The translations under genes and the position numbers were made by a program. A DNA stretch of 64,000 nt. Source: Oscillospiraceae bacterium (GTDB lineage Bacteria; Bacillota; Clostridia; Oscillospirales; Ruminococcaceae). A model generated the notes under the pieces. The model saw only the letters and a list, made by a program, of their open reading frames with translations. It ran no database searches and was not told where the DNA came from. The stretch spans positions 1 through 64,000 of the forward strand of contig JAEEIA010000061.1 of the NCBI GenBank assembly GCA_016281125.1, written 5' to 3'. This document shows, in pieces, positions 15,885 through 23,528 of the stretch; within the stretch, counting starts at the first letter, position 1; each line of letters opens with the position of its first letter.

Positions 15885-16937
15885 ATGAAAAGGAAACTTG
15901 CTGTCATTATGAGTATTGCAATGCTGGCTGCACTGACCGGCTGCGGCGAAACGGCCGCTCCGGCGGACAGCACCGCTGAGAGCAGCGCCGCTGAAACCAC
16001 CGCGCCGGAGGAAACCGAAGCAGAAGCAGAAACAACCGCACCGGAGGAATCCTCTGAGGAGGAGGCACCGGCCGAAGAAGAAGAGGACGAGGAAAACTAC
16101 GAAACCGGCGATGCGTCCCTTGATAACGTCCGCAATCAGGACGAGATCGGTGAAAAGGAACTGCTGGTTCTGAGCTTCGGCACGAGCTACAATGACAGCC
16201 GCCGCCTGACGATCGGCGCCATCGAGGATGCGCTGGACAAGGCATTCCCGGATTACAGCGTGCGCCGCGGCTTTACCGCAAATATCATCATCGACCACGT
16301 CAACCGCCGCGACGGCATCCTGATCGACGATGTGGACGCTGCATTGCAGAGAGCCATCGACAACAACGTGAAAACGCTGGTCGTGCAGCCGACGCATCTG
16401 ATGCACGGTCTGGAATACAACGATCTGCTTGAACAGGTCGGCGCAAAGGCCGATGCCTTTGACAAGGTCGTGTTCGGTGAGCCGCTGCTCAATACCGATG
16501 ACGATTTCAAGCGCGTGGAAACCGCGATCACTGACTGGACGAAGGAATATGACGACGGCAAAACCGCGATCTGCTTTATGGGACACGGCACCGAGGCCGA
16601 TTCCAATTCCGTCTATCAGAAGATGCAGGATCTGCTGACCGCAGACGGCTTCCAGAACTACTTTGTCGGCACGGTCGAGGCAACGCCGTCCGTTGACGAT
16701 GTGCTTGCAAAGGTACAGGCCGGCGACTATGAGCGCGTCGTGCTGGAGCCGCTGATGGTCGTCGCAGGCGATCACGCAAACAACGACATGGCAGGCGACG
16801 AGGAGGATTCCTGGAAATCCGTGTTCGAGGGCGCAGGCTATGAAGTCAAGTGTCTGGTGCGCGGACTCGGTGAGAACGAGGCGATCCGTCAGATCTACAT
16901 TGACCACGCGAAGGCAGCGATTGATTCCATTCAGTAA
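15885..16937 (+). CDS. cbiK: Lipoprotein-type sirohydrochlorin cobaltochelatase CbiK
   Basis: The mature part (residues about 88-350) is a CbiK-family class II chelatase. VLSFGTSYNDS opens the fold, and candidate metal ligands lie in QPTHLMHGLEY (H171, H174), GHGT (H234) and VVAGDHANNDMAGD (H297). In the cytoplasmic relatives the enzyme inserts Co2+ into sirohydrochlorin. Here it is preceded by a signal peptide with a lipobox ending at C20 (LAALTGC) and a 55-residue acidic Glu/Ala/Thr linker, so it should be anchored outside the membrane. A periplasmic CbiK is known in Desulfovibrio vulgaris, where a role in haem or metal handling was proposed. Strong AAAGGATG-type ribosome site upstream. It is the first gene after the cobalamin riboswitch. 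It could be a biosynthetic chelatase, but its location argues for capture or metal handling. Confidence 0.88.
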   Translation: MKRKLAVIMSIAMLAALTGCGETAAPADSTAESSAAETTAPEETEAEAETTAPEESSEEEAPAEEEEDEENYETGDASLDNVRNQDEIGEKELLVLSFGTSYNDSRRLTIGAIEDALDKAFPDYSVRRGFTANIIIDHVNRRDGILIDDVDAALQRAIDNNVKTLVVQPTHLMHGLEYNDLLEQVGAKADAFDKVVFGEPLLNTDDDFKRVETAITDWTKEYDDGKTAICFMGHGTEADSNSVYQKMQDLLTADGFQNYFVGTVEATPSVDDVLAKVQAGDYERVVLEPLMVVAGDHANNDMAGDEEDSWKSVFEGAGYEVKCLVRGLGENEAIRQIYIDHAKAAIDSIQ

Positions 16938-16947
16938 CATATTACAG

Positions 16948-16971
16948 TCCGGGCAGCTTTTGCTGTCCGGA
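16948..16971 (+). other. Intercistronic hairpin between cbiK and the next lipoprotein gene
   Basis: TCCGGGCAGC (16948-16957) pairs with GCTGTCCGGA (16962-16971) around TTTT, with one G-U pair. Only a weak T-containing stretch follows, so it is more likely an RNA-stability or attenuating hairpin than a full terminator. Confidence 0.5.
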
Positions 16972-16991
16972 TTCTGTATCGGGAGGAAACC

Positions 16992-17942
16992 ATGAAACAG
17001 AAATTCTTAGCACTGACAGCCCTCTGCGCGCTGCTGCTGACCGGCTGCGGACAGACCGCAGCACCTGCGGCGGATTCCGCACAGACGGAAACAACGGCAG
17101 CCGCAGAGCAGACAACCGAATCCGCGCCGGAAACCACCGCGCCGGAGGACAGCGCCGCGGATGAATCCTCGCTCGCGGTCGCATCCGGCGATGACGTCAT
17201 TGAAGCCAATGCCGTCGGCTACGAGGGAATGGAGCCGGTTCCAGCGGAATCTGTCAGGGACGGAGAATATGAGATTTCTGTCGATTCCAGCTCCGCAATG
17301 TTCAAGATCGCATCCTGTAAGCTGACCGTCGCAGACGGAAAAATGACCGCTGCACTGACGATCAACAGCAAGAGCTACGAGGCGCTCTTTGCCGGTACGG
17401 CAGAGGAGGCGGCAAAGGCCGATGCCGCGGATTACATTGCACCCGAAGAGGCAGACGGCGTCAGCGTGTTCACATTCCCGGTCGAAGCACTGGATCAGGA
17501 AATCCCCTGCGCCGCCCTCAGCCGGAAAAAGCAGCTCTGGTATGACCGCCTGCTTGTGTTCCGTGCGGATTCGCTCCCCGAGGATGCGCTGCCGGAGCGG
17601 GAAAAGGTCACTGCGGAATCGCTTGCGCTTGAGGACGGCGAATATACCGTAAATGTTGAGCTTGAGGGCGGCTCCGGCCGTGCAAGCGTGCAGTCACCGG
17701 CAAAGCTGACGGTTTCCGGCGGCAGGGCGACCGCCGAGATTGTCTGGAGCAGCAACAAATATGATTACATGCTGGTGGACGGCGAAAAGTACGAGCCGGT
17801 CAGCACGGAGGAATACTCTGTGTTTGAAATCCCGGTTTCCGAATTTGACCGGGCACTGAAAATCGCCGCAGATACGACCGCGATGAGCACCCCGCACGAG
17901 ATCGAATACACGCTGTATTTTGAGGCGGCGTCCGTCGCATGA
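16992..17942 (+). CDS. Two-domain lipoprotein, possibly haem/tetrapyrrole-binding (Shp/NEAT-like)
   Basis: A 316-residue lipoprotein: lipobox LLLTGC with C19, a Thr/Ala/Glu linker to about residue 88, then two related beta-rich domains (about 90-195 and 214-312). Both domains start DGEYxxxV, have a glycine-rich turn before an alternating strand, and end with a conserved F-x-x-PV then a F/D segment. Notable residues are M103 in SAMFK, Y258-M260 in YDYM and M298 in ADTTAMS; methionine and tyrosine are typical axial haem ligands in Shp and NEAT proteins. The pattern resembles Shp-type haem-binding lipoproteins, but I cannot prove homology by eye. It lies between cbiK and the importer binding protein, with which it overlaps by four bases, so it is probably a relay or receptor for the imported compound. 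Confidence 0.6.
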   Translation: MKQKFLALTALCALLLTGCGQTAAPAADSAQTETTAAAEQTTESAPETTAPEDSAADESSLAVASGDDVIEANAVGYEGMEPVPAESVRDGEYEISVDSSSAMFKIASCKLTVADGKMTAALTINSKSYEALFAGTAEEAAKADAADYIAPEEADGVSVFTFPVEALDQEIPCAALSRKKQLWYDRLLVFRADSLPEDALPEREKVTAESLALEDGEYTVNVELEGGSGRASVQSPAKLTVSGGRATAEIVWSSNKYDYMLVDGEKYEPVSTEEYSVFEIPVSEFDRALKIAADTTAMSTPHEIEYTLYFEAASVA

Positions 17943-19060
17943 ACCGGCGTCTGCTGCTGATTCCGGCAGTCTGGATCCTGCTGACCGGATGCGCCGGAAC
18001 CGCCCCGGCACAGACTGTTTCCGGTCTGAACGTCACGGGGCAGATGCCGCTCTCCTACGCGGCGGAGTTTTCCGTGGATTACTGTGAAAACGGCTATGCC
18101 TGCATCCATACCGGCACGGAGGCGCATCTTCTGGTGCCGGAGGGAATGCCGGTGCCGGAGGGCAATCAGCTCCCCGTGATACAGCAGCCCGTTTCGCATA
18201 TCTATGCAGCGTCGTCCGCAGTCATGGATCTGTTTGATGCGCTCGGCGCCCTCGGTGCCGTGGAGATGACCTCGACCGATCTGAACAGCTGGACGCTCCC
18301 GCATGTGCAGGACGCGATGCAGCGCGGCGATCTGACCTATATCGGCAAATACAGCACGCCGGATTATGAAGCCCTGCTGGAAACCGACTGCGGGCTGGTC
18401 ATCGAAAATACCATGATTCTGCATTCGCCTGCCGTCCGGGAGCAGATCATCTCCCTCGGAATCCCCGTCATCACGGAGCGCTCCAGCTATGAGGCGCACC
18501 CGCTCGGGCGCATGGAATGGATCAAACTCTACGGTCTGCTGCTCGGCAAAACGGAGGAAGCGGAGCGCTTTTTTGCGGAAAAGGCCGCAGAGGTGCAGGC
18601 ACTGCCGCAGTCATCCCTGCCGGAGGAACAGCGCCCGACAGCAGCCTTTTTCAGCATCACCGCGAACGGCAGCGTCAACATCCGCAAGCCCGGCGACTAT
18701 ATCTCGCAGATGATCGGCATGGCGGGAGGACGCTACATTTTCAGCGCCGCCGATCTGCACATTGACGAAAATGCACTTTCGACGATGAATATTCAGATGG
18801 AAACCTTCTATGAAACCGCCCGGGACGCCGACGTGCTGATCTATAACAGCACGATTGAAGGCAAGCCGGAATCGCTGGATGCGCTGCTGAAAAAAAGCAC
18901 GCTGCTCCGCGACTTCCGCGCGGTCAAAGCGCAGAACGTCTGGTGTACTGAGCTGAACACGTTTCAGCAGACGACCGGCGCTGCGGATATGATTGCGGAT
19001 CTGCACCGCATTTTCAGCGGTGAGCCCGGCGAACTGACCTATCTTGCGCGGCTGCAATAA
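17939..19060 (+). CDS. ABC importer substrate-binding lipoprotein, BtuF/FhuD type
   Basis: A 373-residue extracellular lipoprotein with lipobox ILLTGC (C18). After a short variable region it has the class III binding-protein layout: an N-lobe with AASSAVMDLFDALGALGAVEMTST, a long connecting helix near ERSSYEAHPLGRMEWIKLYG, and a C-lobe ending QQTTGAADMIADLHRIF. This class binds cobalamin, haem or ferric siderophores. Its place behind a cobalamin riboswitch favours a corrinoid or cobalt tetrapyrrole. It overlaps the preceding gene by four bases and precedes the permease by 16. Confidence 0.82.
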   Translation: MNRRLLLIPAVWILLTGCAGTAPAQTVSGLNVTGQMPLSYAAEFSVDYCENGYACIHTGTEAHLLVPEGMPVPEGNQLPVIQQPVSHIYAASSAVMDLFDALGALGAVEMTSTDLNSWTLPHVQDAMQRGDLTYIGKYSTPDYEALLETDCGLVIENTMILHSPAVREQIISLGIPVITERSSYEAHPLGRMEWIKLYGLLLGKTEEAERFFAEKAAEVQALPQSSLPEEQRPTAAFFSITANGSVNIRKPGDYISQMIGMAGGRYIFSAADLHIDENALSTMNIQMETFYETARDADVLIYNSTIEGKPESLDALLKKSTLLRDFRAVKAQNVWCTELNTFQQTTGAADMIADLHRIFSGEPGELTYLARLQ

Positions 19061-19076
19061 ACAGAAAGGAAACGCG

Positions 19077-20096
19077 ATGATGTCAACACGCACGGTACGC
19101 ACCGCCGCAGGATTTCTGATTCTGATTCTGCTGGCCGCGGTGCTGTTCTGCCTGAGCCTGACAACCGGCACCGGCAGAATCTCCGCATCCGAAGCAATCC
19201 GCATTCTGATGCAGGGCAGAACGGACTCTCCCTCCGCCCGCATCATCTTTGATATCCGGATGCCGCGTACACTCTCTGCGATGCTGCTCGGCGGTGCGCT
19301 GGCAGTCGCGGGCTTTCTGCTCCAGAGCTTCTTCCGCAACCCGATTGCCGGGCCGTTCGTACTCGGCATCTCGTCCGGCGCCAAGCTCTGCGTCGCGCTC
19401 GTGATGATCGCTGCGATGCAGCAGGGAATGCTGCTGCATTCGGGAATTCTGGTCGCGGCGGCCTTTGCCGGTGCGCTGCTCTGTATGCTGGCTGTCCTGC
19501 TGTTTGCAGGCAAAGTCCGGCAAATGGCGCAGCTCATCATCAGCGGCGTCATGATCGGTTATATTTGCAGCGCCCTGACGGATCTCGCCGTCACCTTTGC
19601 CGATGACGCCAACATTGTCAATCTGCACAACTGGTCGCGCGGCAGCTTTTCCGGCACCGGCTGGACGGATGTCCGCGATATGGCCGTCATCATCGCCGCC
19701 GCGATGGCAGGCGCCGTGCTGATTTCCAAGCCGATTGCCGCGTATCAGCTCGGAGAGGAATACGCCCGAAGCATGGGCGTCCGGATTCTGCCGTTCCGCA
19801 TCGGGCTGATTCTGCTTTCCAGCCTGCTGGCGGCCTGCGTCACGGCCTTTGCAGGGCCTGTTTCCTTTGTGGGCATCGCGGTGCCGCACCTCGTCAGGAG
19901 CCTGTTCCGCACCGCCAGACCGCTGATTATCATTCCGGCGGCATTTCTCGGCGGCAGCGTATTCTGCATGGGCTGCGACCTGCTCGCGCGGATGCTGTTT
20001 GCACCGCAGGAGCTGAGTGTCAGCACGGTGACCGCCGTATTCGGCGCGCCGGTCGTGCTCTGGGTGATGCTCCGCCGGGAAAGGGGGCGCAGTTGA
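19077..20096 (+). CDS. ABC importer permease, FecCD/BtuC family
   Basis: A 339-residue integral membrane protein with about nine or ten predicted helices. It contains the BtuC-family motif GALAVAGFLLQSFFRNPIAGPFVLGISSGA near residues 79-108 (an unbroken hallmark across this family) and the C-terminal coupling region FAGPVSFVGIAVPHLVR. It would form a homodimeric channel taking substrate from the binding protein at 17939. ATG 19077 is used rather than the in-frame start 33 bases upstream, because AAAGGAAACGCG lies directly before it. It overlaps the ATPase gene by four bases. Confidence 0.88.
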   Translation: MMSTRTVRTAAGFLILILLAAVLFCLSLTTGTGRISASEAIRILMQGRTDSPSARIIFDIRMPRTLSAMLLGGALAVAGFLLQSFFRNPIAGPFVLGISSGAKLCVALVMIAAMQQGMLLHSGILVAAAFAGALLCMLAVLLFAGKVRQMAQLIISGVMIGYICSALTDLAVTFADDANIVNLHNWSRGSFSGTGWTDVRDMAVIIAAAMAGAVLISKPIAAYQLGEEYARSMGVRILPFRIGLILLSSLLAACVTAFAGPVSFVGIAVPHLVRSLFRTARPLIIIPAAFLGGSVFCMGCDLLARMLFAPQELSVSTVTAVFGAPVVLWVMLRRERGRS

Positions 20097-21202
20097 TGGA
20101 CAGGCCGCCTTTGCTTGAAACCAAAGACCTTGCCGCCGGATACCGGAAAAAGGTTATCGCGGACGGCATCTGCTTTACGGTGCGCGCCGGTGAAATTCTG
20201 ACGCTGATCGGCCCGAACGGCGCGGGAAAATCCACGATTCTGAAAACGGTTGCCGCACAGCTCGAAAGCATCTCCGGAGAGGTTGCACTGTGCGGAAAAC
20301 CGCTTGACAGTCTGCATGAAAAGGACATCGCAAAGCAGCTTTCGATCCTGTTCACCGCGCGGATCACCGCAGAACGGCTGACCTGCTTTGATGCTGCCGC
20401 TGCGGGGCGATATCCCTACACGGGAATGCTCGGGCTGCTTTCGGAAAAAGACCGCGCGATTGTCACGGAAGCACTGGAAATGACCGGCGCTGCGGAACTT
20501 GCGGAGCAGGAATTCCGCGAGATCAGCGACGGTCAGCGGCAGAGCGTCATGCTGGCCAGAGCCATTGCGCAGGAGCCGCGTGTGCTGCTGCTCGATGAGC
20601 CGACCTCCTATCTCGACATCAGCCGCAAGCTGGAGCTGCTGACACTGCTGCGGCGTCTTGCAAAGGAACGCGGCATCGCTGTGGTCATGTCACTGCATGA
20701 GCTCGACCTTGCACAGAAGTTTTCGGATCAGGTGCTCTGCATCAGCAGCGGCAGGGCGCAGCGCATCGGCACGCCGGAGGAGATTTTCCGCGGGGATTAC
20801 ATCTCGGAGCTGTACGGCATCCGCAGCGGCCGGTACGATCCGCTGTACGGCACCGCAGAGCCCGCGCCCCCTGCCGGGGATCCGCAGGTCTTTGTGATCG
20901 GCGGCGGCGGCACGGCAATTCCGGTCTGCCGCAGACTGTTCCGTGCAGGCATCCCGTTTGCGGCAGGCGTCATTCACGAAAACGATCTGGATTATCCGGT
21001 GCTGGCTGCGCTGAGCACGAAGCTCATCACCGCGCCCCCCTTTGAACCGATCCCGGAGGATGCCTTCGCAGCAGCGCGCAACTGCATGACACAGTGCCGC
21101 TCCGTGATCTGCACCGTACAGACCTTCGGCACGCTCAACCGGCAGAATGAAGCCCTCCGTACACTGGCAGAAGCCGCCGGAACGCTCCGGACAGAGATCT
21201 GA
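20093..21202 (+). CDS. ABC importer ATPase, BtuD/FhuC type, with extra C-terminal domain
   Basis: A 369-residue cytoplasmic ATPase. Walker A is GPNGAGKST (40-48), the signature is the variant ISDGQ (144-148), Walker B is VLLLDEP (164-170) and the switch histidine is H202. The nucleotide-binding domain ends near residue 245. Residues about 264-369 form a separate alpha/beta domain opening with VFVIGGGGTAIPVCRRL, a glycine-rich loop like that of nucleotide-binding folds, and containing conserved-looking AGVIHENDLDYPV. Similar extensions occur in some BtuD-like ATPases of archaea and clostridia; their role is not known to me. A sensor of nucleotide or corrinoid is possible but unproven. It is the last gene of the riboswitch unit. 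Confidence 0.87.
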   Translation: MMDRPPLLETKDLAAGYRKKVIADGICFTVRAGEILTLIGPNGAGKSTILKTVAAQLESISGEVALCGKPLDSLHEKDIAKQLSILFTARITAERLTCFDAAAAGRYPYTGMLGLLSEKDRAIVTEALEMTGAAELAEQEFREISDGQRQSVMLARAIAQEPRVLLLDEPTSYLDISRKLELLTLLRRLAKERGIAVVMSLHELDLAQKFSDQVLCISSGRAQRIGTPEEIFRGDYISELYGIRSGRYDPLYGTAEPAPPAGDPQVFVIGGGGTAIPVCRRLFRAGIPFAAGVIHENDLDYPVLAALSTKLITAPPFEPIPEDAFAAARNCMTQCRSVICTVQTFGTLNRQNEALRTLAEAAGTLRTEI

Positions 21203-21295
21203 CGGCGTCCGCCGAAAAAAGTTTACATTTTCCGGATCCGCAGAAAAGGTGCCCGTAAAACACACGCATCTGCGGCGATTTCAGACCGCTCTCCC

Positions 21296-21320
21296 GCCGG
21301 TAGAGCCCGACTCTACCGGC
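21296..21320. other. Perfect 10-bp palindrome downstream of the importer
   Basis: GCCGGTAGAG and CTCTACCGGC are perfect inverse arms around CCCGA. There is no T run, so this is either a factor-dependent terminator, an RNA-stabilising hairpin or an operator. It lies 94 bases after the ATPase stop in the 240-base gap before the degV-type gene. Confidence 0.5.
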
Positions 21321-21346
21321 AATTCTCTGCGCAGTTTCCGGCAAAG

Positions 21347-21388
21347 CGGCAAAAAGTCCGTGACTTTTTGCCGAAAATGCGGTACAAT
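21347..21388 (+). promoter_or_regulatory. Perfect 12-bp hairpin overlapping a probable promoter for the DegV gene
   Basis: CGGCAAAAAGTC (21347-21358) and GACTTTTTGCCG (21362-21373) form a perfect palindrome around CGT. The T run within the right arm and the position after the importer could give termination. The right arm also overlaps GTGACT (21360-21365), which is 17 bases from TACAAT (21383-21388), a plausible promoter for the next gene. A protein binding the palindrome would cover the -35 box. Confidence 0.5.
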
Positions 21389-21442
21389 AGAGAAAGCGGA
21401 ATCACCGCGCGCACCAAAACAAAGAAAGTGAGTGACAACCAT

Positions 21443-22315
21443 ATGAATCCGAATGAAAGCTATGTACTGATCACAGACAGCGCCGCAGATCTCTCTGAGC
21501 AGATGCTGCACGGCATGGGCGTTCTGTCCATCCCGCTGAATGTGTTTATGAAGGATCACCCGGCACAGCCCTGCACTCTGCGCGGCGCTGATTTTTACGA
21601 TGCCCTGAAAAACGGTCAGATCGCATGTACCTCCGCCGCCAATCTCTCCGCATTCCGGGAAACCTTCGGCGAGGTGCTCAAAGAGGGGAAGGATATCCTC
21701 TATCTGGCATTTTCCTCCCCGCTGAGCTGCATGTGCGCAACGGCGCGCATCGCGGCGGACGAGCTGCAAGACGAATACCCGGACCGCCGGATCATCATTG
21801 TGGATACGCTCTGCGCATCGCTCGGACAGGGACTGCTCGTCTATCACTGCGCCGAGCAGCAGGCACGCGGCATGTCACTGGACGAGCTTGCCGCATATGC
21901 TGAAGAAACACGCCTCAAGATCATGCACTGGTTTACGGTCGATGATCTGCTCTTTCTGAAGCGCGGCGGCAGAGTCGGCGCAGTGTCTGCATATGCGGGC
22001 ACACTGCTCGGCATCAAGCCGGTGCTGCATGTCAGCGACGAGGGCAAGCTGATCCCGAAGCAGAAGCTCCGCGGCAGAAAAAATGCCGTTCTGGAGCTCG
22101 GTAAGCATTTTGACGCCGAATGTACGGATAAGGAATCCACGGTGTTCATTGCGCATGCAAACGCCCTGGATTTCGCAGAGCTGCTCAAGGAGGAGCTCAT
22201 CAAGCAGTTCGGCGCCAAAACGGTACACATCGGGGAGATCGGCCCTGTGATTGGCGCACATGCAGGCCCCGGCACCATTGCGCTGTTCTATCTCGGTCAA
22301 TCGCGTGAGGGCTGA
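21443..22315 (+). CDS. DegV family fatty-acid-binding protein
   Basis: A 290-residue DegV-fold protein, related to FakB proteins that hold a fatty acid for phosphorylation by the kinase FakA. Family hallmarks are the N-terminal ITDSAADLSEQM, the serine-rich lipid-head loop CTSAANLSAF, and FSSPLSCMCATA. The TVDDLLFLKRGGRV segment near residue 175 and C-terminal GEIGPVIGAHAGPGT are also typical. The ATG at 21443 is preferred to an in-frame ATG 75 bases upstream that would overlap the -10 box. No fakA-like kinase is nearby, so its partner and ligand are not given by the sequence. Confidence 0.88.
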   Translation: MNPNESYVLITDSAADLSEQMLHGMGVLSIPLNVFMKDHPAQPCTLRGADFYDALKNGQIACTSAANLSAFRETFGEVLKEGKDILYLAFSSPLSCMCATARIAADELQDEYPDRRIIIVDTLCASLGQGLLVYHCAEQQARGMSLDELAAYAEETRLKIMHWFTVDDLLFLKRGGRVGAVSAYAGTLLGIKPVLHVSDEGKLIPKQKLRGRKNAVLELGKHFDAECTDKESTVFIAHANALDFAELLKEELIKQFGAKTVHIGEIGPVIGAHAGPGTIALFYLGQSREG

Positions 22316-22394
22316 GCGGCAGACAGCTCCGGAATCCTGACGGAGCCGCTGCCGGATGCTCCGGCGGCGTGCTGCGCGAGGAAAGGAGTGATCC

Positions 22395-23528
22395 TTGGCA
22401 ACTCTGCTGCTTGCCGTGATCTATCTGTCGTATATCAGTCTTGGGCTGCCGGATTCCCTGCTTGGTGCCGCGTGGCCCGCGATGCATCCGCAGCTGCATG
22501 TTCCGGTATCCTGCGCGGGCATTCTCTCCGCGATTATCTCCTGCGGAACGGTGATTTCCAGCCTGTTTTCCGGCAGACTGCTCCGGCGGCTGAAAACGGG
22601 GACGGTCGCATTCGGCAGCGTCCTGATGACCGCCGCGGCGCTCCTCGGCTTCTCCGTTTCGGGGCGGTTTTCTGCGCTGTGCATCTGTGCGGTGCCTTAC
22701 GGCCTCGGTGCGGGCGCCGTGGACGCGGCGCTCAATCATTATGTCGCGGTGCATTATCCCGCGCGGCATATGAACTGGCTGCACAGCTTCTGGGGCATCG
22801 GCTGTATGCTCAGCCCGTACATCATCAGCATCCGCCTGCAAAACGGCTGGCAAAGCGGCTACCGGACGGTCGCCGTTCTCCAGCTGATTCTGACGGCGCT
22901 GCTGTTTCTTTCGCTGCCGCTTTGGCAGCAGACCGAACAGGCGGCGCCCGGACAGCCCGCGTCCAGCCGGCTTCTGCCGCTCCTGCGAAAAAGGGGGATG
23001 CTCCGCTCGCTGGGCGGTTTTTTCAGCGAATGCGCATTGGAGAGCACCGCCGGACTCTGGGCAAGCAGCTATCTGGCGGCGCACCGGAGCATCTCCGTGC
23101 AGACGGCCGCGGGTGCCGGTGCTTTGTTTTATCTCGGCATCACGCTCGGGCGGCTGACTGCGGGCTGTTTAGCGGAGCGCCTCGATGACCGGAAAATGAT
23201 CGGCACAGGGCTCTGCATTGCGGCAGCGGGGATTCTGCTGCTGCCGGTTTCCGCATATGCTGCGGTCTGCGGCTTTTTCGTGATCGGCTTCGGCTGTGCG
23301 CCGGTTTATCCGTGCCAGATTCACGAGGCGGCCGACCGGTTCCGCGATACGGATACACAGACACTGCTCGGCGTGCAGATGGCCTGCGCCTATCTCGGTA
23401 CAACGCTGATGCCGCCGCTGTTCGGAATGCTCGCAGAATACACAGGCTTTTCCCTGCTGCCGCTTTTTCTGCTCTGCTTTCTGCGCGGCGCTTATCAGAA
23501 CACACATGAGGAAACCAATGATCATTGA
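22395..23528 (+). CDS. Major facilitator superfamily transporter
   Basis: A 377-residue protein with about twelve hydrophobic helices. The first helix carries LGLPDSLLGAAWP, a motif common in fucose-permease-like MFS members, and short basic loops such as GRLLRRLKTG follow helix 2. TTG at 22395 is the predicted start because AAAGGAG lies six bases upstream and no suitable ATG exists. The 79-base gap after the DegV gene contains GCTCCG/CGGAGC and GCGGCAG-type inverted repeats, a possible attenuator. The substrate cannot be read from the sequence. It overlaps the next gene by 11 bases. Confidence 0.8.
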   Translation: MATLLLAVIYLSYISLGLPDSLLGAAWPAMHPQLHVPVSCAGILSAIISCGTVISSLFSGRLLRRLKTGTVAFGSVLMTAAALLGFSVSGRFSALCICAVPYGLGAGAVDAALNHYVAVHYPARHMNWLHSFWGIGCMLSPYIISIRLQNGWQSGYRTVAVLQLILTALLFLSLPLWQQTEQAAPGQPASSRLLPLLRKRGMLRSLGGFFSECALESTAGLWASSYLAAHRSISVQTAAGAGALFYLGITLGRLTAGCLAERLDDRKMIGTGLCIAAAGILLLPVSAYAAVCGFFVIGFGCAPVYPCQIHEAADRFRDTDTQTLLGVQMACAYLGTTLMPPLFGMLAEYTGFSLLPLFLLCFLRGAYQNTHEETNDH

